Shown piece by piece: positions 9,546 to 18,804 of a stretch of 64,000 nt of DNA. This DNA is from Pirellulaceae bacterium (GTDB lineage: Bacteria > Planctomycetota > Planctomycetia > Pirellulales > Pirellulaceae). The stretch lies in assembly GCA_016784735.1 (NCBI GenBank), contig JADHUC010000007.1:1-64000 (forward strand), given 5' to 3'. Positions within the stretch are counted from its first letter, which is position 1, and the number at the start of each line of letters is the position of its first letter. The notes under the pieces were generated by a model, which was not told where the DNA came from, did no database searches, and was given only the letters and a program-made list of their open reading frames with translations. Both the position numbers and the translations under genes were made by a program.

Positions 9546-9884
9546 ATCCTATCCAAGAGGGGCTTAACGGCGTGTAGTTGTCTCGCCACTAACAACACCC
9601 AATCGAGTTTCTCCGAGGCGCGCAAGTGGGTCTTCACTAGAAAAAGGCTGCGTGGCTTTCGTTTCTAGGCGCTAGTTCTTGGAGAACTAGGACAAGTATT
9701 GTCCGCCTTGTACGCAGAACCGTTTGGGACATAAGAACTTAGCGCCAATGAACGAACTGATGGAATTCGCTCCACGGAACGGCCCAATCGGACGGATGAA
9801 CGATAGTCAGAAGGAGCTTGCTCCCGCAGCCTGAAGGCTGAACTCCAGCGCGGAATCTCAGAATGTCAACCCACCGGAGCGCAC
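9546..9884. other. Intergenic region with two short hairpin elements
   Basis: About 340 bases between two minus-strand genes. It contains a perfect 8-bp stem with a 3-nt loop (CTAGTTCT/AGAACTAG, 9672-9690) and, at 9813-9840, two adjacent small palindromes (GGAGCTTGCTCC and CAGCCTGAAGGCTG). The latter look like dispersed planctomycete intergenic repeats. No coding pattern is seen. Confidence 0.5.
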
Positions 9885-12278
9885 CTATCGGTGCCATTCC
9901 GGCGCGAAGAAACTGATCGCTTCGTCGAACGTGGGTTTGCGACGAAAATCCGCTGGCTTGTAAGAGGGTTTTCCGGGATCCGGATTGACCCACTGCGGAT
10001 GGTGCCGGCCGTAGTAGCCGCCATAGAACTGATAGTTGGCATCCACCCAGCGGCTGAGAATCATCAATTCCCTTTCTGTGAGCATCCGGGAATGGTCATC
10101 TTCGGCGTTCTTCGGGTGGGTGGAATTGGTTAACACGTCGATCAATGTGCTCTTGGCGCAACCCAAGCTCCTTGGGGGAAGATACGCGCCGTTGTAATTG
10201 CCCCGATCCCCGTGGAGGAATGATGTGAATTCGGGAATGATCGGACCAGCCAGCTCCCTTCTGGCAAGCTCTTCGTACGAGGTGTTGTAGTAGAGCGTGG
10301 CTTCGTCGGTCAGCTTCAGGCCACCGGCAGGTTCGCTTTTGCCGTGACACGAGACACACTTGGCGTTGAAGATCGGTTGAATATCCGTGGGGTAATGGAT
10401 GACCTGTCCCGCCCGACCGTCTCCGCCATTCTCGACAAGGTCACACGGTTGTGGCTGCGGTGTGCTCGGTGCACGGGTCAACGCCAGTGGCGTTACGGAA
10501 CCTAGCGCCGACGCGGTATGGGCGGCTTGCCCATGGCAACCAGTGCAGGAACGGACTTCCCCTGGCGCGTAATTCACATACGTCCTCTCTCGCTGGATCT
10601 CCCTGAAGTTCTCGTCCAAAGCCTGGAAGAAGATGCTGCGATTCGCCGGTACCAGAAAATGAGCTGAACCGTCTTCTTCGACGGGCACAATCCCCCACTG
10701 CACGCGCGGCCAGAGCGCCGCTTTCCAACTGGAACTGCTCAGCGAGGAACCCCACCGTCTGCCAGTGTCCCAGTAACGCGGTACAGCTTCGTTGATTCGC
10801 AGCCATTTGACTTCTCCCGGCTCGACCCCCTGCATCCCCCGGCTGATATTGCTCAGGATGCACAGAGCCTGATCGCTGGCGGCGTATTCGGGATTACGCA
10901 CCGTTTCAATTGCAGGCGGCACGCGTCGCGGGACCAGCGGCGTGGGATGCCAGCAGGAGAGCTCGTCATCCGCGTGAACAAAACGATGGTTTCCCTCGGT
11001 ATCTACGAGATACAGAGAATAGGCGTCGGCAACGTTCTTGTAGTGATCCGTGGGATCGACCTTGAGAGAAACCAGAAACTCTCTGTCGCTGACCGGATAA
11101 GGGTGTGTATACAGGTGCCCCTGCTGGCCGTTCCGATCATGCACGTGCCGACCTTCCTTGGTCAGAAAATGCCAACCGGGTTCGGTCCGGCGTTCGACGA
11201 ACACATGCGGAGTCAAATTCGTGACCGCGTTTCGTTCATCCCACTGAACGTAGTCCGCTTCGTCCGGATCCGGACCGCGTGCACGAACGCCTTTCTTGAA
11301 GTCGATCAGCATGATCGCTCCGAGGCAACCTCCTTGCGGAAAGTGGCACGTCCCGACACAGACCAGACGATCATCGCTGCCGGGAACAGCTTGGGGATAC
11401 ATGTAGACGGTCGTGGTGTCGTCGGCCACTCCGTACCGTTCGCGCGGCGCGGTTCCGTCCGGATTCATCGACCATATCGTCTTGCCGACACGAGCGCCCT
11501 TGTCGATATACTCCCAGCGGTGGTACATGACACGGCCATCGCCGAGAACCACCGGGCAGAATTCACTGACCGGACTGTGAGTGATCTGTTCGACATTCGT
11601 GCCGTCCGCATCCATGCGATGCAGACCCGGAGCCACAAGGGCAGCCGATCCCCCGCACAGAACGGTGTGCTCGCAACGCGTCGAGGAGAATATGATCTTG
11701 CCGTCTGGTAGGTAGCAAGGGTGGATGTCATCGGTGTGCCACGGCCTGCCCCAGCGTGCCACCTTGTCCGCCTCATCCTCCGGCGGGAACAATATCTGCC
11801 GCAAACCCGTGCCGTCCGTGTTCACTTCCCAAATTCGAAAACCGGATCCGGGATCCTGGCGAAAATCAAGGATGACCTTCTTAGCATCGAAGGACAATCC
11901 AATCTTGCCAATGAAGCCCTTACCGCCGGGCAGATCAGCGGCCGTGATGACCGTCCGCTCGGATTGCGTTCGAAGGTTGAAGATGCAGATTGCGTTTTCG
12001 GGAAGGAACCGGTCGGGACTGGTGCCGTTGTTGATGTCCGTGTAATAGTGATCGGAAGAGTAAGGCTTGCGTTTGACAAAGATGATTTCCTCGAAGCCTA
12101 GTTCGTCCGGATCAACCGTTGCCTCGGGCGAAGCCTGGGCAATCATCGGCAGCCGAACAACCTCGCGTGCATTGGCGGTATCTACTGGCCACGAGCCGAT
12201 ACCACTCAGCACGATCGGTGCCAAAGCAAGCAGAAACAGTGCCGAAACAACGGTCGGAGTTCTTGTAGAATTGCGCAT
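9885..12278 (-). CDS. HzsA-related di-heme protein H1
   Basis: About 797 residues. N-terminal hydrophobic signal, then a TolB-like/six-bladed propeller (blade motifs PDGKIIFSSTRC, DGRVMYHRWEYID), then a linker containing VPVEEDGSAHFLVPANRSIFFQALD, then two c-type heme motifs about 63 residues apart: CTGCH at about 578 and CVSCH at about 641. A C-terminal segment ends in a WVDANYQFYGGYYG block. This layout is that of the hydrazine synthase alpha family (HzsA; length similar to the anammox subunit), but no HzsB or HzsC gene is present. The position that in hydrazine synthase carries the heme-ligating Tyr, four residues after the first motif's His, is Ala. It is probably a periplasmic electron-transfer or redox enzyme of unknown substrate. 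The start at 12278 has AGGA about 11 nt upstream; 12290 is the alternative. Confidence 0.8.
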   Translation of the reverse strand: MRNSTRTPTVVSALFLLALAPIVLSGIGSWPVDTANAREVVRLPMIAQASPEATVDPDELGFEEIIFVKRKPYSSDHYYTDINNGTSPDRFLPENAICIFNLRTQSERTVITAADLPGGKGFIGKIGLSFDAKKVILDFRQDPGSGFRIWEVNTDGTGLRQILFPPEDEADKVARWGRPWHTDDIHPCYLPDGKIIFSSTRCEHTVLCGGSAALVAPGLHRMDADGTNVEQITHSPVSEFCPVVLGDGRVMYHRWEYIDKGARVGKTIWSMNPDGTAPRERYGVADDTTTVYMYPQAVPGSDDRLVCVGTCHFPQGGCLGAIMLIDFKKGVRARGPDPDEADYVQWDERNAVTNLTPHVFVERRTEPGWHFLTKEGRHVHDRNGQQGHLYTHPYPVSDREFLVSLKVDPTDHYKNVADAYSLYLVDTEGNHRFVHADDELSCWHPTPLVPRRVPPAIETVRNPEYAASDQALCILSNISRGMQGVEPGEVKWLRINEAVPRYWDTGRRWGSSLSSSSWKAALWPRVQWGIVPVEEDGSAHFLVPANRSIFFQALDENFREIQRERTYVNYAPGEVRSCTGCHGQAAHTASALGSVTPLALTRAPSTPQPQPCDLVENGGDGRAGQVIHYPTDIQPIFNAKCVSCHGKSEPAGGLKLTDEATLYYNTSYEELARRELAGPIIPEFTSFLHGDRGNYNGAYLPPRSLGCAKSTLIDVLTNSTHPKNAEDDHSRMLTERELMILSRWVDANYQFYGGYYGRHHPQWVNPDPGKPSYKPADFRRKPTFDEAISFFAPEWHR

Positions 12279-12340
12279 CAGATAATCCATCCTGTAAACA
12301 ATGCGTATCGTCGTTGACTGCCAGTGCCGCTGCAGCGAAC

Positions 12341-12422
12341 CGTTTAACCCCGAGCCGAAGGCGACGGTTATTGTGAGCGGCTCGATGCGCCTCGACCGTC
12401 GCCTTCGGCTCGGGGTTAAACG
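12341..12422. repeat. Long perfect hairpin (GTTTAACCCCGAGCCGAAGG family)
   Basis: A perfect 28-bp inverted repeat, arms 12341-12368 and 12395-12422, with a 26-nt loop, between H1 and the PQQ gene. A second copy with 31-bp arms and a few compensated base changes lies at 50751-50840. Two well-paired copies with different sequence imply selection on the stem or recent spread of a REP-type element. Confidence 0.9.
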
Positions 12423-12507
12423 ACTATTCGCGACGGGCTACGTTCCCTTATTCACACCAATCTAACGGGCATCTCCCAGTATGTCAAAATGGACGTGGAG
12501 ACACCCT

Positions 12508-13728
12508 CTATTCACGACTCGATTCAATGCGGTAGAGATGCCCGTCCGTGCGGAGATAGATCGCACCCTCGGAGACGGCCATCGAGGCCAGCGTCCGCCC
12601 GTCGAGCCGGTTGCTTGCCAATCGCTTGAAATCGGGCCCAGCGGCGATAACCGTCGCGACGCCTTCTTCGTTGAGAAAGTAGACACGACCGGCGGCGTAG
12701 ACAGGCGATGCAGAGAAATCGCCTCCGAGCCGCTGCCGCCAATGCTGCGTACCCGTCCTGGCATCCAGGCAAGCAGCAATGCCGTCGTCACTCACGATAA
12801 ACAACTCGTCGCCAACCAACAGCGGCGAAGGACTCAACGGTACGCCACGTTTCAGCGTCCAAGCGACATGCGATTCGGTCACGTCACCCTGGCCATCGGG
12901 CCGAATGGCATAGAGGGTGGCCGGTGGGTCAAAGCCCGAGCAGATGAACACCAACCCGTGCCCGTAGACAGGCCGAGGCACCAACGAATAGCCGACGTAA
13001 CGTGACGACCAGATCTCTTCACCAGTCAACGGAACGTATGCCGTTACACGATCCCCGCCAGTGCTCACAACCTGACTCTTACCGTCGACTTCGATAACAA
13101 GCGGTGTGGAGTAGGAATGTCGCCCATTCGGCCGGTCGCTTTTCCAGACGATCTGCCCCGTGTTCTTGTCGAGCGCGACGATGAACTGATCGCTGCGGCC
13201 GTCGCAACTGATAATCAACAAGTCGCCAAACAGGGCGGGACATCCGGCCGGTCCGTGGCCGTGGTTGTACTCCAGGGCGGTCTGCCAGACGATCTTCCCG
13301 TCATTTGACAGACAAGCAGTTCCATGTGCCCCGTAGTGCACATAGACCCGATCGCGTTCGAGTATGGGCGTCGGTGACGCGTGGCTGTTCTTCCGGTTGA
13401 TTCGGCCCGGATTCTCCTTGTGAAACACCTCGACGTCGTGCACCAGCCGGCCCGCTTTACGGTCCAGGCAAACGGCCCGCAGTGATTGGCCTTCAAGCTC
13501 GGCGGTCGTCAGCCAAATCTGATCGTCTTTCAGAACCGGCGACGACCAGCCCCGGCCGGCGATGGGAACCTTCCAGGTGATATTCTCCGTCTCGCTCCAG
13601 GCAATCGGGAGATGACGTTCGGCGGAATGCCCTTCACCACCCGGACCACGAAACTGCGGCCAGTCTTCTGCCAATGCCGAAGCGGAGCTCAACACTACCG
13701 AAACAAGTAACCACAGCCAAACACGCAT
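12508..13728 (-). CDS. Exported PQQ/BamB-like beta-propeller protein
   Basis: A 406-residue protein with a signal peptide (VWLWLLVSVVLSSASALA) and a mature start EDWPQFRGPGGEGHSAE, the hallmark opening of planctomycete PQQ-like propellers. The blades include IWLTTAELEGQSLRAVCLD, VYVHYGAHGTACLSNDGK, LFIVSDDGIAACLDARTG and VYFLNEEGVATVIAAG, spanning seven or eight repeats. Length is typical for this class. ATG at 13728 was chosen because GAGG lies 9-12 nt upstream and the signal begins there; the frame extends to 13776 without merit. No catalytic residues can be identified; a binding or scaffold role is likely. Confidence 0.85.
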   Translation of the reverse strand: MRVWLWLLVSVVLSSASALAEDWPQFRGPGGEGHSAERHLPIAWSETENITWKVPIAGRGWSSPVLKDDQIWLTTAELEGQSLRAVCLDRKAGRLVHDVEVFHKENPGRINRKNSHASPTPILERDRVYVHYGAHGTACLSNDGKIVWQTALEYNHGHGPAGCPALFGDLLIISCDGRSDQFIVALDKNTGQIVWKSDRPNGRHSYSTPLVIEVDGKSQVVSTGGDRVTAYVPLTGEEIWSSRYVGYSLVPRPVYGHGLVFICSGFDPPATLYAIRPDGQGDVTESHVAWTLKRGVPLSPSPLLVGDELFIVSDDGIAACLDARTGTQHWRQRLGGDFSASPVYAAGRVYFLNEEGVATVIAAGPDFKRLASNRLDGRTLASMAVSEGAIYLRTDGHLYRIESSRE

Positions 13729-13827
13729 GTGAAATCCTCGCTCCATTCTCATTTCCATCCTCGTCGTAGTTCCCACTTAGCTGCCGGACCTGGCCAGAGT
13801 GAAGCAGAAGCTCATTCGCGCGGAGAT

Positions 13828-14235
13828 CTAGGGGACGTACAGTCGGCCCACGCCGCGTAGGTTTTCCAGGTCTAGGACATATTCGAGAATCTGTTCAGCC
13901 ACCCGGGCAGCGTAGGCACGGTCCTTCAGCAACCGCGTCGGGTCACCGATGGTCAACACGGGAAGGCTGTCTTCGTCGCGATGATTGACGATCGTCACCT
14001 CTAGCGAGTCGTCGCCCTCCGCGTTTCGATTCCCCGTGATCAGGATGATGCCCTCCTGCTGGCATAGACGCCAGAGCTCGTCATCCCGCGTGTCGTGCCG
14101 TATCCCCAGCCTCTGGAACGACTCGACGTCGCACGATGCGTCCCGCCAGACTTCGTTCCAGGCGGACGACGTCCAAATGTTCAACAAGGCGTCCAGGTGA
14201 CCTTCGGCGTTGTGATCAGCCATGATCTTCGGCAT
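13828..14235 (-). CDS. DUF5615-type PIN-like toxin
   Basis: A protein of about 135 residues that begins MPKIMADHNAEGHLDALL. It contains the PIN-like acidic positions typical of DUF5615 (DHN near the start, DDELW about residue 60, ILITGNRNAEGDDSLE about 75-90), where the acidic residues would bind metal for RNA cleavage. Homologues with this exact pattern are sometimes mislabelled as ACP S-malonyltransferase. The start overlaps the end of the upstream DUF433 gene by 20 bp; antitoxin-first with overlap is the usual order for DUF433/DUF5615 modules. A longer frame to 14409 would run antisense-like through the DUF433 gene in another frame and is rejected. Toxicity is inferred, not shown. Confidence 0.75.
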   Translation of the reverse strand: MPKIMADHNAEGHLDALLNIWTSSAWNEVWRDASCDVESFQRLGIRHDTRDDELWRLCQQEGIILITGNRNAEGDDSLEVTIVNHRDEDSLPVLTIGDPTRLLKDRAYAARVAEQILEYVLDLENLRGVGRLYVP

Positions 14236-14578
14236 CGCAGGCCTCCTGTGCGCGATGCTTCCGAAGTTCCTCCATCCTCCGGCGAGCGGTTCCGCGGCAT
14301 TTGTCGATCTTGGCTTGGACGTCAGGCGGATAGCTATAATTCTGATGTCGTTCGAGAATCTGCTGGTAGTCAGCCTCAACTTCCCCACGGTGCTGCTCGA
14401 TATAGTCAATCGCCGCCTGAATGTCGCGCGACGAAAGGCGGAACAGACTGGCGATTCGGTCTCGATGCCACCCCTCGCCCAAGTAATCCATTACATCAAA
14501 TACCGTGATCCGTGTACCTGCTATTTCCGGGCCGCGTCCTCGGTTGACGATTGTTGCTTCGGTCGTCACAGATGCCAT
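14216..14578 (-). CDS. DUF433 antitoxin
   Basis: A 120-residue protein with the DUF433 winged-helix pattern: IVNRGRGPEIAGTRITVFDVMDYLGEGW, then a helix-turn-helix-like LFRLSSRDIQAAIDYIEQHRGE. DUF433 proteins are DNA-binding antitoxins that pair with DUF5615 PIN-like toxins and probably autoregulate the pair. The C-terminal 45 residues are charged and helical and likely wrap the toxin. GGAGG lies about 12 nt upstream of ATG 14578. It overlaps the toxin gene by 20 bp, which suggests translational coupling. Confidence 0.85.
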   Translation of the reverse strand: MASVTTEATIVNRGRGPEIAGTRITVFDVMDYLGEGWHRDRIASLFRLSSRDIQAAIDYIEQHRGEVEADYQQILERHQNYSYPPDVQAKIDKCRGTARRRMEELRKHRAQEACDAEDHG

Positions 14579-14792
14579 TGTCCCGTCCCTCCAATCACTA
14601 TCGCCAGTCGATTACTTGGCTCATGGTCCATCACGCCATCCTTGGTACCCGTCTGTCATTCTCGCACCAAGATGTTGCCTGTCAATGAAGTTCACGGCGA
14701 TTCTCCCTCGCTAACGCTTTCGGGTTGCGATGGCCGCCATTCGGCCGAATGTGACACGGCAGCAGCGAAACGCATCGACGAGGCGACTAGCG

Positions 14793-17378
14793 CTAGTCGT
14801 TGGGCAGGGCGATGCGGATGTCGAACGGCTTGTATTTGATGAACTTCAACGCTTGGACTTCGGTAACACATACGGCGCGTCGCGGTTTGATCTTGTACTT
14901 CACGTAGCGCGCGGATGCAGGCGCTTCCAGGATCTGTTCATAGTTCCATGCGCGGGCGGTTTCCTCGTCCGTGATGAAATGGTTAATTGGGATATCCTTG
15001 CGCCAGAGGTTCAAGTCGAACTTGCCGTGGCTTTGGTAGGTCTCGCCGTCCAGAGAACTCAACACTTCGACTTCATCCTGCACTTCGCCGCGCAGTGCAT
15101 CCCACCAAGGCCAGCCGGCCGTCAAGTGGATGCGGAACGCGCCGATGGTCTCCGGTTCGCCCATGTCGACCGTGATCTCCGGTTCGCCGCTTTTCGTGCC
15201 CCAAATCGCGCCGGAACGCGGCGCGATACCGCCGGCGTAAGGTGGGCCGACGATGCCGTCGGTCAGCTTGACGTTGTCCGGGTCGTCGCCTCCCCATTGG
15301 CCTGTGGGCGGCACGGAGACCGTATACGGCTTGCCCTCCAGAAGATTCGCTCCGTAGGTAACCCAGCGGTCGACGAGCCGCTCGCCACCAACGTCCTTGC
15401 CGTCCGAGTATCCGTATTGGACGTCCGGGACGGCGCCAACGAGATCTATCCGCAGCGAGTCGACGATCGGGTGATCGGCGCCACCGACGTTGATTGTGTA
15501 CTCGGCCGGCGCCTTGTCGATACGCTGCGTGTGGCTGCGCTCGACCAGCGACCGGTCCGCCTGCACCTCGCTCCACGCAAACGTCACCTCAAGCGGTCGA
15601 GCCCCTGGAGCTACCGGCTGATGGTTGATCTCCATGCGCACACTGTAAATGCTGCACGCGTTGGAACCCGCTTCACGGGCGTTCAGGCTGTACTTCATCA
15701 GCACCGATCGGGTGTCGGCCGGAACCGCATCGACCGTTTCGTAATGGATCACGTCCCACGGCGGTTCGGTGTCGGTCAGATGATACGTCTCTGTCCACGA
15801 CTGTCCGTCGTCGAAAGAGTGCGAGAGTCGGATGTTGGCATCTGGAGCGCGATTGTAGAAGCGGCCGCCGTAGGTGACGCGTGTAATGTCTTGCGGAGCG
15901 TCCATCCGGTATACCACGTAGGCTTCTTCCTTGGGTTCGGCCGCGTGCATCACTCCCAGGTAGCCTGGATGCTCGTCTCGCGTCGCAATGTTATGCTCCT
16001 CGACCACGTGCGGCTTGTACGCCGTCCCCTGCAAGTCGGGCCACAGAACAATGGAATCGGTCTGTTCGCCGAGCCCCACGTGGACCGTGTTCTTGCCGAG
16101 TCGCAGTTGGGGCTGCGTCTTGCTGTTCAGCATCGTGGTCGTCTCGATCTTCAGATCCTTCAACAGCACATAGTCCACTGACCTCGATGTCTTCAATGTC
16201 ACCTTGACCAGTATCTCGTAAACGCCATTGACCTCCTCCATCAAATCCACGTCGGCCGACACGTCGCCTATCTCGTCGGCCGTCCAGGCGTCTTGCCAAG
16301 TTAGCCCGTTGTTGGTGCTGATCGAGATCTGCGCTAGATCGGACGCCGATTTTCGCGAGAACTCCGCCCGGATCTTCTGGCTGGTCGTGACGTTGGCCGA
16401 ATTGACCTTGAAAACAACTTCTGCCGGCACATCCGGTGTTGCCGGCTGCAGCCCGCCCGTGGCAAGGATGCGGATATTGGAAGCCCGGACGATTGATCGC
16501 TTGAACTCTTCGGGCGTGAGACGAGGCTCGAACGTCCATACCCCGTTCGCGCGGATGCGGTAGCGTTCGTTCACCGATTCCGGGTCTTTGCCTTTGTTGG
16601 GCACGAAGTACTCCGGCCCTTTTCCAAGGCTTCGATAGTGGCGTGTGTAGGTTTCACGCTCGCGCAGATTTAGTATATACCGGTGCCCCCAATCCCAGTT
16701 GTGGTAGTAGTAGCGGTATTTCAGTCCGGACGGTTTGAAACAACGGTACTCCTGCGCCAGGTCCCGTGGGCAGTCGGCGCCGGTCAGAAACCCGTTATTG
16801 CTGGTCGCGTTCAGGCAGTGATACTTGGCGATGTGCCCCGGTTCGACCTTGCCACCCGACGCAGCGCATGCCCCTCGCTTACCCACATCCTCGACACCGG
16901 CCACCGTGACGCCATCGCACAGGGTGTAGAGGGCCGACATCGAATTGTCGTAGATGTGCCATCGGCCATCATGGAAACACTCGGAGACCGTATGCAGCGA
17001 GATGTCCCAGAACCGCACGCCCATCCCCAGGTTGTGCCAGATCGCACAGTTCGAACCGGCGATCGTACTGCACATCATGTATCCATAGTCGTTGAATTGC
17101 CGGATTGGGTCGGTCAGTTCTTGGCCGTGCAGGATCATCGGCGCTGTCTGTCGGCGGGCGATGTGGTTCCAGTAGAACATGGCCCAACATTTATCCGCAG
17201 GCGTTGACCACTTCGAGGTGATGCTATGAACCATGCTGTCCATATCAGAGTAATCCGGACTGGCATCCGTGACTATCTTGATGTTCGAGACTTGCGCCCC
17301 GGCTTGGGCCGCCAGGTACAGAACAAGCATCAAGGCGACGAAGGGCAACCGCTGGAGTGTGTTGTTAATTCTCTGCAT
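14793..17378 (-). CDS. Exported transglutaminase-like multidomain protein
   Basis: About 861 residues with a signal peptide (LPFVALMLVLYLAAQAGAQ). Residues about 50-160 contain a transglutaminase-like core: Cys in YGYMMCSTIAG, His in ISLHTVSECFHDGRW and Asp in HIYDNSMSA, in the right order and spacing for the Cys-His-Asp triad. The middle (about 300-620) is a run of beta-sandwich domains with a sialidase-like repeat (SFDDGQSW). The C-terminal 160 residues (DNVKLTDGIVG, VDMGEPETIGAFRIHL, SARYVKYKI) look like an F5/8 type C carbohydrate-binding domain. Substrate unknown; a secreted surface or glycan-associated protein is likely. ATG 17378 has AGGAG 6 nt upstream and was preferred over 17420. 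A 16-bp perfect palindrome (14784-14799) straddles the stop codon. Confidence 0.75.
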   Translation of the reverse strand: MQRINNTLQRLPFVALMLVLYLAAQAGAQVSNIKIVTDASPDYSDMDSMVHSITSKWSTPADKCWAMFYWNHIARRQTAPMILHGQELTDPIRQFNDYGYMMCSTIAGSNCAIWHNLGMGVRFWDISLHTVSECFHDGRWHIYDNSMSALYTLCDGVTVAGVEDVGKRGACAASGGKVEPGHIAKYHCLNATSNNGFLTGADCPRDLAQEYRCFKPSGLKYRYYYHNWDWGHRYILNLRERETYTRHYRSLGKGPEYFVPNKGKDPESVNERYRIRANGVWTFEPRLTPEEFKRSIVRASNIRILATGGLQPATPDVPAEVVFKVNSANVTTSQKIRAEFSRKSASDLAQISISTNNGLTWQDAWTADEIGDVSADVDLMEEVNGVYEILVKVTLKTSRSVDYVLLKDLKIETTTMLNSKTQPQLRLGKNTVHVGLGEQTDSIVLWPDLQGTAYKPHVVEEHNIATRDEHPGYLGVMHAAEPKEEAYVVYRMDAPQDITRVTYGGRFYNRAPDANIRLSHSFDDGQSWTETYHLTDTEPPWDVIHYETVDAVPADTRSVLMKYSLNAREAGSNACSIYSVRMEINHQPVAPGARPLEVTFAWSEVQADRSLVERSHTQRIDKAPAEYTINVGGADHPIVDSLRIDLVGAVPDVQYGYSDGKDVGGERLVDRWVTYGANLLEGKPYTVSVPPTGQWGGDDPDNVKLTDGIVGPPYAGGIAPRSGAIWGTKSGEPEITVDMGEPETIGAFRIHLTAGWPWWDALRGEVQDEVEVLSSLDGETYQSHGKFDLNLWRKDIPINHFITDEETARAWNYEQILEAPASARYVKYKIKPRRAVCVTEVQALKFIKYKPFDIRIALPND

Positions 17379-17660
17379 GTCCATCTCCTGAATCACTGGC
17401 CTCACGAGCGTTTTGTGCATCGGCTCTCCATTGTAAGCCTAACGGCAGCAAGGCTGCCAGTGTTCACGACAAGCACACTTGGCCTCACTGCCAATGTTCA
17501 GCAGCCGTAACGACTCTTGATGTTGTCCGAGCTGTGGCGATCCGACGTCTTGCGTTTGCCCACCGGCTCTGTAGCATCATATACGGCGTAGGTATATTCT
17601 ACTCAGATTGCCACCGGTCAAATGCAGACTCGATTGTTCACCCGAGCAAGGAGCATCAAC

Positions 17661-18755
17661 ATGCCAAGAACACGTCACCTGCCGAAGTCTGCACTGGGCT
17701 TGATGCTTCTGTTGGGAGGCTGCAATCAGCCAGCCAGCCAACCGACTGGCGGCGGCGCGAAAGGCACGCCAGGAGACGCGGCGCAAAACTCAATCCAGAT
17801 GGTGCCCTTGCAGGATTTTGGTCGAATTGCGAAGGACGTGGTATCGGAGGAACAGGAGGCCTTCATTCAAGCGGTTTTCGTCACGGGCGGCGTCCCGGAG
17901 ATCCGTTTGAAGACGACGTGGAAATATAAGGAGAAGGAGCAGACGCTGTTTTCATCCTTGCTGCCCCTTCCAGTTGACACCGGTGTATCATCGCAGCCGG
18001 CCAGCGGCTACTTGGTGTTGAGCGTCCCCAACTTCGCCCCGGAAAACCGCGACCGGCAACTCCGCCTGACTTGGTATCCGTTGGGCACATCGGCTCGGCA
18101 GGACAAGCAAGAACCGTCAACCATCGCCGTACCGCTTGGATCCATTCTCCCGGACGAGAAGATCTACGCAATGAAAGCCGAGAGGATGTCAGACGCTTGT
18201 TTTACCACTCGCTTTGGTGAAGAAATCGTCTCGGTAAACGCAGGCGTTTCTCTCATGTTGGCCGACGACGCCAAAGAGAAAGGATCGCTGAACTTCACGG
18301 TGGTGGCCTCCAAAATGCCCGTGCGAAAGCCGATCAGCGAGCAGGCAGCCGAATTGACAACGGGGGATTCGTTCTACCGTGGCTTTGGATATACATTTGT
18401 CGACTCTGCCGAAGGCGGCGGAATCGACGTGCCTTTGGACGATTTCCAGCCGCGAGGTCACATACGCTATACGACGAGCGGCACTGGCACCCGTTGGGAG
18501 ATAACTCCAATCCGTGGGCAAGTTGTATCGGAAACCGTTGAGCCCGGCATCGAGATCAAGCCTGTCCAACTCGCATCGGATCGAATCACATTCGAGGTTG
18601 TGGCGCGACTGGACGGTCAAATCGTTCAGGCCGATCTGCTCGAAGTCCCCGTCGACCAGACAGAGGTCTTCTGGGTCCAGCCCTCCGTGGCATTCTTTCG
18701 CGAGCAGGGTAAACCGCCGGTCGGCATCGCGGTCCACGTGTTCAGCGAAGAGTAG
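17661..18755 (+). CDS. Hypothetical lipoprotein
   Basis: A 364-residue protein with a lipoprotein signal: PKSALGLMLLLGGCNQP, lipobox LGGC, so Cys is predicted to be lipidated and the protein membrane-anchored. A low-complexity linker (ASQPTGGGAKGTPGD) follows. The rest is beta-rich with no family I recognise; it reads as two or three beta-sandwich repeats with no obvious catalytic triad. ATG 17661 was chosen because AAGGAG lies about 9 nt upstream and places the lipobox correctly; the frame opens at 17622. It is divergent from the transglutaminase-like gene and convergent with the oxidoreductase gene. Confidence 0.75.
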   Translation: MPRTRHLPKSALGLMLLLGGCNQPASQPTGGGAKGTPGDAAQNSIQMVPLQDFGRIAKDVVSEEQEAFIQAVFVTGGVPEIRLKTTWKYKEKEQTLFSSLLPLPVDTGVSSQPASGYLVLSVPNFAPENRDRQLRLTWYPLGTSARQDKQEPSTIAVPLGSILPDEKIYAMKAERMSDACFTTRFGEEIVSVNAGVSLMLADDAKEKGSLNFTVVASKMPVRKPISEQAAELTTGDSFYRGFGYTFVDSAEGGGIDVPLDDFQPRGHIRYTTSGTGTRWEITPIRGQVVSETVEPGIEIKPVQLASDRITFEVVARLDGQIVQADLLEVPVDQTEVFWVQPSVAFFREQGKPPVGIAVHVFSEE

Positions 18756-18804
18756 TGCCTTTCTCCGGCGTCCGGCGCTTCTTGAAGAGCTTCGCCCCTT
18801 GTGG

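Noticed and set aside
13828-14235. ACP S-malonyltransferase
   Set aside because: A name sometimes attached to this sequence type, but length, PIN-like acidic motifs and pairing with DUF433 indicate a toxin.
14730-16181. 483-codon plus-strand frame
   Set aside because: Antisense shadow of the transglutaminase-like gene, caused by high third-position GC; Arg/Val/His-rich without motifs.
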